From: Chloroflexota bacterium | GTDB taxonomy: Bacteria; Chloroflexota; Anaerolineae; JAADDB01 | Assembly (NCBI GenBank): GCA_013154135.1 | Contig: JAADDB010000287.1 | Coordinates: 1-21,786 of the forward strand | Direction: 5' to 3' | DNA: 21,786 nt | Part shown: piece after piece, positions 6,158 to 11,768 of the stretch | Layout: the number at the start of each line of letters is the position of its first letter | How positions within the stretch are numbered: the first letter of the stretch is position 1 | Program-made: the position numbers and the translations under genes | Notes under the pieces: generated by a model | Database searches by the model: none | Seen by the model: only the letters and a program-made list of their open reading frames with translations | Told to the model about the DNA's origin: nothing

Positions 6158-7051
6158 CTACATGAGTTCTTCCAGGCCGGTGACCTTGATGACAATGGCC
6201 ACCAGGACCAGGGTGATGAAGAGGAGGAGAAAACCGATTGCGGAACCCAACCCCCAATTCCCCGCGGCCAGGAATTGGGATTCGATCACATTCCCCAGCA
6301 TATACCCGGAGGGGCCGCCCACAATGGAGGGGATGGCGAATTCCCCCAGCATGGGGATGTAGACCAGGATGAAGGAGGCGAAGAGCCCCGGGAGGCTCAG
6401 GGGCAGGTAAATGTAGCGGAACACATCCCAGCGGCCCGCGCCCAAGTCCCGGGCTGCTTCCACGATCTCCTGGGGTACCCCTTTGAGGGCCACGTAGACG
6501 GGAATGACCACGTAGGGGAGCCATTCGTGAATGAGCACAATCATCACCGCGGTCCGGCTGTAGAGGAGGAAGCGCAAGGGCTCATCGATGAGCCCCAGGT
6601 ACATGAGGGCCGCGTTGATGATGCCCGATCGGCCCAGCACGATCTTCCAGGCGTAAATGCGGATGAGGTAATTGATCTCCACCGGGATGATGAGCAGGTA
6701 AATGAGCAAGGCATCGTACCGGCGCACCATGCGGGCCAGGAAATAGGCAATGGGATACCCGACCACCACCAGAAGGGCCATCACCCCGGTCACGGTGACA
6801 AAGGTGTTCCACATGATGCGCCGGTAAGTGGGGTTGCTGAGAAATGCCCGGTAGTTCTCCAGGGTGAACGCGGGTTCCAACTCCATATACCCTGACTTCC
6901 AAAAACTCATGACAAAGAGGAGGGCCATGGGCGCGTAGAAGAAGAGCAGCAAGTAGATGAAGGGGGGGAACACGTTCAACACGAGCCCCGCGTACTGCTG
7001 CACTGTTCGGCGCCATCGGCTGTAGGGTATGGGCAAGCCCAGCGTGCTCAT
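6158..7051 (-). CDS. potB: PotB-like ABC transporter permease
   Basis: A 297-aa partner permease of the same importer. It has an N-terminal membrane segment at about residues 25-50, about six hydrophobic spans in total, and an EAA loop reading EIVEAARDLGAGRWDVF (about 185-202). Its ATG (7051-7049) overlaps the TGA stop of the upstream aminotransferase as ATGA, and its own TAG stop lies inside the ribosome binding site of potC. It therefore sits in a tightly coupled aminotransferase-potB-potC cassette. Length and topology are normal for PotB/PotH. Transport specificity cannot be read from the permease. Confidence 0.88.
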   Translation of the reverse strand: MSTLGLPIPYSRWRRTVQQYAGLVLNVFPPFIYLLLFFYAPMALLFVMSFWKSGYMELEPAFTLENYRAFLSNPTYRRIMWNTFVTVTGVMALLVVVGYPIAYFLARMVRRYDALLIYLLIIPVEINYLIRIYAWKIVLGRSGIINAALMYLGLIDEPLRFLLYSRTAVMIVLIHEWLPYVVIPVYVALKGVPQEIVEAARDLGAGRWDVFRYIYLPLSLPGLFASFILVYIPMLGEFAIPSIVGGPSGYMLGNVIESQFLAAGNWGLGSAIGFLLLFITLVLVAIVIKVTGLEELM

Positions 7052-8436
7052 GCGATTCCCTTTCCGTACTCCCGGGATACTTCGTCGATGGTCTCCTCCA
7101 GCAGGTCACACGCTTTGTGGAAGAGCTGGGGGGGCATGTTCAGCGCGGGCAACCAGCGGATCCACCAGAGCCCTCGTTCGTGGATGCCCACCACGCCTTT
7201 GTTGATCAGCCGGCGGTGGATTTGACGGGTCAACTCCTTGGCCGGCGTTTTCGTCTCCTTGTCCTCCACGAATTCCAGCGCCAAATACACCCCCTTGATG
7301 CGCACATCCCCCACGATCTCATACTTTTCCATCAGGGGGGTCATCCGGTCTTGGGCGATTTTTTCCAGGCGGGCCACGTTGTCCAACACATTCTCCCGTT
7401 CCATGGCCTCGATGCCGGCCAGCGCGCCCGCACAGGCCGCGGGCTGCCACGCGAAAGTACCGCCCAGGTACAGGTTATCCGACGCGGTCATCACCTCATC
7501 CGTGCCCATGACCGCGGCAATGGGCAGCGCGCCGCCGGAGAGGGCTTTGGCCAGGGGCATGAGATCCACCTTCTCCACCACCTGGGGCCAGTGCTCAATC
7601 GCGAACATCTTCCCCGTCCGGCCGAAGCCCGTCTGCACCTCATCGTCGATCATCACCCACCCGTACTTCTCGCCCATCTCGTGGAGGCGTTCGACCCAGC
7701 CGTCGGGGGGGATGTAGACGCCGTTTTCCCCTTGAATGGGCTCGTAGAGGACGCCCGCGATGGTATCCGGGGCGGTCTCATAGCGCAGGATCACGTCCTC
7801 GATGTAGTCCAGGCAGGCCAGGTTGCATTGGGGGTACGTTTGTCGGAAGGGGCAGCGGTAGCACGTGGGGTAGGGGACGTGGATGAAACCGTGGATGTAC
7901 TCCTTGATCCCGTGGGTTACATCCGGGGAGGTGGGGCCGGCCCCTGCGGCGCCGTAATTCCCCCCGTGGAAGGAGCCGTGGAAAGTGAGCATGAAATAGC
8001 GCTTAGTCTTCTCCCGGGCCAGGCGCATCGCGGCCTCCACCGCCTCGGTGCCTGTGGTATCGGGCGCGACCCGGGTCAACTGCCGCGGGGTGATCTCGGC
8101 CAATTTCTCTGCCAGGTCGAACAAGTGCACATCGGTCACGTAATCGGTGCACTCCACGCCTCCGCTCTCCCAGAGGGCCTCCACTGCCTTTTCCAGCACC
8201 GGCTTGTAGCCCGCGCCCATGGGCGTGGAAGCCCACCCCGTGACCATGTCGATGTAGCGGTTACCGTCCACATCCTCGATGAACCAGGTGTACTTACGTC
8301 GCATGATAAAGGGCACATCCTTGTCCACGTACCAGGCCTTGAAGAAGAGTTTCCGTTCCTTTTCGTGGTACTCCCGGCTCTTAGGCCCTGGTACGGAGGT
8401 GACCATATGCGGCCCCACATACTTGTCCGGTTCCAT
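7048..8436 (-). CDS. Class III PLP aminotransferase (4-aminobutyrate/omega-amine type) with four-Cys motif
   Basis: A 462-aa cytoplasmic aminotransferase. Cofactor motifs: DTTGTEAVEAAMRLAR (126-141), FHGSFHGG (152-159), IDDEVQTGFGR with Asp265, and Schiff-base Lys297 in PLAKALSGGALPIAAVMG. The sequence resembles GabT/omega-amino acid transaminases of thermophiles. A Cys-x2-Cys-x8-Cys-x3-Cys motif (Cys192, 195, 204, 208) sits between the phosphate and aspartate motifs; similar motifs occur in some archaeal-type relatives. ATG 8436 follows CAGGAGGTC. The stop overlaps the potB start (ATGA), so enzyme and permease are translated together, and the enzyme probably acts on the imported compound. 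Likely donors are putrescine, 4-aminobutyrate, ornithine or lysine side-chain amines (inference). A 204-nt repeat-rich spacer separates it from potA. Confidence 0.88.
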   Translation of the reverse strand: MEPDKYVGPHMVTSVPGPKSREYHEKERKLFFKAWYVDKDVPFIMRRKYTWFIEDVDGNRYIDMVTGWASTPMGAGYKPVLEKAVEALWESGGVECTDYVTDVHLFDLAEKLAEITPRQLTRVAPDTTGTEAVEAAMRLAREKTKRYFMLTFHGSFHGGNYGAAGAGPTSPDVTHGIKEYIHGFIHVPYPTCYRCPFRQTYPQCNLACLDYIEDVILRYETAPDTIAGVLYEPIQGENGVYIPPDGWVERLHEMGEKYGWVMIDDEVQTGFGRTGKMFAIEHWPQVVEKVDLMPLAKALSGGALPIAAVMGTDEVMTASDNLYLGGTFAWQPAACAGALAGIEAMERENVLDNVARLEKIAQDRMTPLMEKYEIVGDVRIKGVYLALEFVEDKETKTPAKELTRQIHRRLINKGVVGIHERGLWWIRWLPALNMPPQLFHKACDLLEETIDEVSREYGKGIA

Positions 8437-8463
8437 GTCAAGACCTCCTGTTGGATGATGAGG

Positions 8464-8633
8464 AACGATTAACGAGTAACGATTAACGATTAAGGGGCTC
8501 TACAAGCCGATTTTGTCCTCTAAAGGAGTTCCTTTTGTTACTTGTTACGAATTACGCTCTTATCCCATCCGAGCCGACCTTGTCCTTCACTCAACCCTTA
8601 CTCATTAATCGTCAATCGTTAATCGTTACTCAT
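8464..8633. repeat. Inverted AT-rich heptamer blocks with AGCCGACCTTGTCC motifs
   Basis: TAACGAK-type heptamers lie at 8464-8493 and, in opposite orientation, at 8535-8557 and 8598-8633. The stretch 8474-8493 is the reverse complement of 8612-8631 at 19 of 20 positions, so a transcript could form a long stem around about 118 nt. Between them sit AAGCCGATTTTGTCCTC (8504-8520) and AGCCGACCTTGTCCT (8572-8586). The 21 nt at 8566-8586 match 5283-5303 at 20 positions. The element fills the spacer between potA and the aminotransferase; I see no gene in it. Confidence 0.75.
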
Positions 8634-8640
8634 CCCTTCT

Positions 8641-9762
8641 CTACTCCACGAACACAAGACTGCGGTCGGGACGCCAGTAGACCCAGACTTTCTCGTCCCA
8701 TGTGATCTTCCAGATCTCCGCGTCCTTGCTGATGTTCTGGGCGAACACCCGCACTTGTTGGCCCGTCGGGAGCCGGACGATGAATTCGGTGCTCACCCCG
8801 GTGTAGATCATGTCCTCCACAATGCCCTGGAGCACGTTGAAGGAGCCTCCTTTCGGGGGGTGGCGGCTGATGTACATCTTCTCCGGTCGGACGGAGACGC
8901 TCGCGGGGAGTCCCGCGCGCACCTCGCCCACGGGCACCCCCCAGATCTGGGCCAGCCCGGGGACGTCCACCAGCGCCATCCCCCCTTCCACCTTCACCAC
9001 CTGGCCCTCGAAAAAGTTGGTGTTGCCGATGAAGTGGGCCACAAAGCGGTTCACCGGCTGCTCGTAGATGGTCTTCGGGTCCCCGATTTGGAGGATCTTA
9101 CCTCGGTTCATGACCGCGATGCGGTCGGCCATGGTCAGAGCTTCCCCCTGATCGTGGGTCACGTAGATGAAAGTGATGCCCACCTCCTCCTGAATGCGGA
9201 TGAGTTCCAGTTGGAGCTCCTGGCGGATCTTCAAATCCAGCGCGCCCAGGGGCTCGTCCAGCAGGAGGACTTTCGGGTGCATGATGAGCGCGCGGATGAG
9301 CGCGACGCGCTGTTTTTCCCCGCCGGAGAGTTGGCGCGGGTACTTGCCCTCGTATCCCTCCAGGTGGACCATCTTCAGGAAACGGGTGACCTCCTCCCGG
9401 ATCTTCCTTTCCGGCCATCCCCGGCGGCGTGGGCCAAAGGCCACGTTCTCGAACACAGTGAGGTGGGGGAAGAGCGCGTAGTTCTGGAAGACGATGTTCA
9501 CATCCCGTTTTTCCGGGGGCCAGTAGGTGATGCGTTCCCCGCCCAGGTAGACCTCCCCTTCATCCGGGACGGTCAGGCCGCCGATGATGCGCAGGGTCGT
9601 GGTCTTCCCGCTGCCGCTGGGGCCCAGGAGGGAGAAGAACTCCCCAGGGGCAACGGAGAAGCTCACATCATCCACTGCCACCAGGGGCCCAAAGCGCTTG
9701 ACCAGATGTTCCACGGCCAGGCCGTTCTCTTTCCCGTGTTGCAAACCTTCCCGGATCGTCAT
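8641..9762 (-). CDS. potA: PotA-like ABC transporter ATPase
   Basis: A 373-aa ATPase that powers the importer from the cytoplasmic face. The Walker A motif is GPSGSGKTT (47-55), the Q-loop Gln93, the signature LSGGEKQR (145-152), Walker B VLLLDEP (165-171), and the switch His203 in VTHDQ. The C-terminal part (about 240-373) has the TOBE/MOP-like extension of the polyamine, sulfate and maltose importer subfamily. The signature has Glu where Gln is usual, a common variation. ATG 9762 follows a purine-rich GGGAGGGAAGG site. It lies 68 nt after potD with a hairpin between, and 204 nt before the aminotransferase with a repeat array between. All belong to one transcriptional direction. Confidence 0.93.
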   Translation of the reverse strand: MTIREGLQHGKENGLAVEHLVKRFGPLVAVDDVSFSVAPGEFFSLLGPSGSGKTTTLRIIGGLTVPDEGEVYLGGERITYWPPEKRDVNIVFQNYALFPHLTVFENVAFGPRRRGWPERKIREEVTRFLKMVHLEGYEGKYPRQLSGGEKQRVALIRALIMHPKVLLLDEPLGALDLKIRQELQLELIRIQEEVGITFIYVTHDQGEALTMADRIAVMNRGKILQIGDPKTIYEQPVNRFVAHFIGNTNFFEGQVVKVEGGMALVDVPGLAQIWGVPVGEVRAGLPASVSVRPEKMYISRHPPKGGSFNVLQGIVEDMIYTGVSTEFIVRLPTGQQVRVFAQNISKDAEIWKITWDEKVWVYWRPDRSLVFVE

Positions 9763-9793
9763 ACTATGCCCTTCCCTCCCCGCGTGGTGCAGT

Positions 9794-9822
9794 CCACCGC
9801 GGGGGGATATCCCCCGCGGTGG
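9794..9822 (-). terminator. 12-bp GC hairpin between potD and potA
   Basis: CCACCGCGGGGG (9794-9805) and its exact complement (9811-9822) flank a GATAT loop, giving a perfect 12-bp stem. It lies 9 nt after the potD stop with no T-tract. In binding-protein operons such stems usually allow partial read-through or protect the upstream mRNA, so that the binding protein is made in excess (established pattern; its action here is inferred). Confidence 0.65.
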
Positions 9823-9830
9823 GGGTCACA

Positions 9831-10991
9831 TCAAGGTGCGGATTTGACCTCCTCCCAGATCTGGAGCCACTTATCGTAGTTGTCCGGGATGATCTCCACG
9901 TGTGCGTTCGCGATCTCCTCGGGGTGATCCAGCCGCACGGCCTGGATTTCCTCCTCACTCAGCAGGTCCAACACCTTCTGATTGCTGACAAAGTACTCAA
10001 AATCCGTGACCTCGATGTACTGGATTTTCGGGTCCAGGTAGTGATTGATGAGTGCGTGGGACGCGTAGTACATCTTCGTGCCCTTGAGAATGCTGTAGCC
10101 GCAAATCCAGGAAAGCGCGCCCTCCTTCGGGGACACATATTCCACCGGGATACCCTCCTCCTCTCTCAGGAGATTGGCATCCGCGGTCCAGCCGAAGGAA
10201 ATCCACACCTCTCCGGACTTGAACATGTTATCGATATCCGCGTCCGATTCGAAGTAATTCACCAGGAGGGGCTTTTGCTGGATGAGGTATTCCTTCACCT
10301 TCTGCAGGTCCTCATCCGTCAGGTGGAAGGGGTCCTCATAGCCCAGGGCCAGCGCGGCCACCGCGATGCTGTTGCGCGCGTAGTCCTGCATGGCGATGTG
10401 TCCCGCGTACTTCTCGTTCCACAGGTCATTCCAGGACGTCGGAGGCGGGTCGATCTTATCCGTGCGGTACATAATGCCCTCCAGCCCCGCGTCCTGGGGT
10501 ACCATCCAGACTTTGCCCTCTCCTGCCTGGATTTCGGGCAGGTTCTGGAAGAAGGGGAAGAGATCCTTCCAGCGGGGGATGAGGTTTGTGTCCACCGGCT
10601 CCAGCAGGTCCAGCTTGGTCAGGGTGGGGATGTAGTCCACGCAGGGGTTGAACACATCGGCCTTGAAGCCCCCGCGCAGTTTGGCCAGGGCCTCGTCCAA
10701 CTCGCCGTAGACCGCGGTCTTCAATTTGACCTGGGGGTAGGCCTCGCGGAAACCCTGGAGGAATTCATCGGTGACGGTCTCCTCGTAACTGTAAAGGACC
10801 AGCTCCCCCGACTCCACCTTGTCGAAGAGGGGCGGTTTTCCCTCCTGCGCGGGAGTGGCTTCGGGGGCAGACGTGGGTTGGGCCGGTGCTTTGGTCGGAG
10901 GGAGGGGCGTGGGTGTGGTTTGGCTGCACGCGCTCAGGACCAACGCGAGGATGACGATGAGGAACAGGGCTCGGATCTGACGGTTTCTCAT
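9831..10991 (-). CDS. potD: PotD-like substrate-binding lipoprotein
   Basis: A 386-aa extracytoplasmic solute-binding protein. It has an N-terminal signal (RNRQIR then a hydrophobic run) and a perfect lipobox LSAC with lipidated Cys22. A Thr/Pro/Ala-rich tether (about 24-52) follows, then the bilobed binding domain starting near GELVLYSYEE (about 62). Sequence features such as ADVFNPCVDYIPTL and WNDLWNEKYAGHIAMQDYARN resemble the PotD/PotF spermidine/putrescine-binding family. ATG 10991 follows AAGGAGG 7 nt upstream. It is preceded by a tandem heptamer repeat and the Lrp-type regulator, and followed by a hairpin and potA. The ligand could be a polyamine or a related amine; ligand-pocket residues cannot be assigned by eye. 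Confidence 0.9.
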   Translation of the reverse strand: MRNRQIRALFLIVILALVLSACSQTTPTPLPPTKAPAQPTSAPEATPAQEGKPPLFDKVESGELVLYSYEETVTDEFLQGFREAYPQVKLKTAVYGELDEALAKLRGGFKADVFNPCVDYIPTLTKLDLLEPVDTNLIPRWKDLFPFFQNLPEIQAGEGKVWMVPQDAGLEGIMYRTDKIDPPPTSWNDLWNEKYAGHIAMQDYARNSIAVAALALGYEDPFHLTDEDLQKVKEYLIQQKPLLVNYFESDADIDNMFKSGEVWISFGWTADANLLREEEGIPVEYVSPKEGALSWICGYSILKGTKMYYASHALINHYLDPKIQYIEVTDFEYFVSNQKVLDLLSEEEIQAVRLDHPEEIANAHVEIIPDNYDKWLQIWEEVKSAP

Positions 10992-11005
10992 GGTTCGCCT
11001 CCTTC

Positions 11006-11040
11006 TAACGAGCTAACGAGTAACGAGTAACGAGTAATGA
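11006..11040. repeat. Tandem TAACGAG heptamers in the potD leader
   Basis: Four TAACGAG-type units lie nearly head to tail (TAACGAGC, then TAACGAG, TAACGAG, TAACGAG) and end TAATGA. The block begins 3 nt beyond the potD ribosome binding site and ends 10 nt from the regulator stop. It is the cleanest example of this repeat family in the window. Confidence 0.8.
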
Positions 11041-11050
11041 CGGCTGTCCT

Positions 11051-11566
11051 TCACGGGCCCCAGGTGTAGATTTCCTTGACAATGTCCAAGTAGACGAACG
11101 TCTCCGTGTCCCGGACGCCCTCCACGGTGTGGAGGCGTTCGGTCAAGAATTCCAGAAGATGGGCGTTGTCCCGGCAGACCACTTCCACCAGCAGGTCGTA
11201 GGTGCCGGTGGTGAGGACCAGGTAGATGACTTCGTCAAAGGAAGCAATGCGCTGCGCGATCTCCCGCAGGTGCCGGCCTTCGGCTTTGATGCCGATGAGG
11301 GCCACGGTGTGGAACCCCATGAGCACGGGGTTGGTGACCGCGACGACCTGCATGACCCCGTTTTCCACCAGGCGGTGATAGCGTTGGCGTATCATGCCGG
11401 GCGAGACGCCCAGCTCCTCCGCGATTTTGGCAAAGGGCATCCGGCCGTCGTGCTTGAGGGCCGCGATGATATACCGGTCAATCGCGTCGATCTTGAAACG
11501 ACGCCCGTCTTCCAGGGTAATGAATTGGGCTTTTTCCCCTTCGGGGGAAGGATGAGTGTTGGACAT
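11051..11566 (-). CDS. Lrp/AsnC family transcriptional regulator
   Basis: A 171-aa DNA-binding regulator. An N-terminal helix-turn-helix (IDRYIIAALKHDGRMPFAKIAEELGVSPGMIRQRYHRL, about residues 24-60) is followed by an alpha-beta effector (RAM) domain from about 75 (VALIGIKAEG ... VYLDIVKEIYTW). The family senses amino acids or related metabolites and commonly controls neighbouring transport and catabolic genes. Here it is the first gene before the potD-led cluster, 59 nt upstream, so it probably regulates that cluster and itself. ATG 11566 is chosen because the promoter at 11622-11650 rules out the longer frame from 11824. ATG 11602 is the only other option; neither has a good ribosome binding site. 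The N-terminal ~20 residues are slightly longer than in Lrp. Confidence 0.88.
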   Translation of the reverse strand: MSNTHPSPEGEKAQFITLEDGRRFKIDAIDRYIIAALKHDGRMPFAKIAEELGVSPGMIRQRYHRLVENGVMQVVAVTNPVLMGFHTVALIGIKAEGRHLREIAQRIASFDEVIYLVLTTGTYDLLVEVVCRDNAHLLEFLTERLHTVEGVRDTETFVYLDIVKEIYTWGP

Positions 11567-11621
11567 GGTTTTGGGTTCAGGGCTAAGGGTTGGGCAACAC
11601 ATCCTGTCGAGCGGTACTACC

Positions 11622-11650
11622 AGTATACTCGTGGGGCGTGGGGGTGTCAA
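11622..11650 (-). promoter_or_regulatory. Near-consensus sigma70 promoter for the Lrp/AsnC gene
   Basis: On the minus strand TTGACA (complement of 11645-11650) and TATACT (complement of 11622-11627) are separated by exactly 17 nt. The expected transcription start is near 11615, about 50 nt before ATG 11566. It lies in the 202-nt spacer between the glycosyltransferase-like gene and the regulator, and probably drives the regulator and the potD-led cluster. Confidence 0.8.
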
Positions 11651-11768
11651 GGGGATGTGTGCTGAATTTGCATTGGAGTGTGTCAAAAATGCGTTTTCCG
11701 CAAGAAAAGGAATTGAATTGTGTCGTAAAGGGATGATTTGGCCGGCCCCTCTTGCCCATGCAACGGGG

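Noticed and set aside
7117..8472. 451-codon plus-strand frame opposite the class III aminotransferase
   Set aside because: Antisense of a well-supported PLP enzyme; no ribosome binding site or recognisable motif.
8522..8535. AAAGGA/TCCTTT as a terminator
   Set aside because: The loop would be only 2 nt with a 6-bp A/T-rich stem; it is better seen as part of the repeat spacer.
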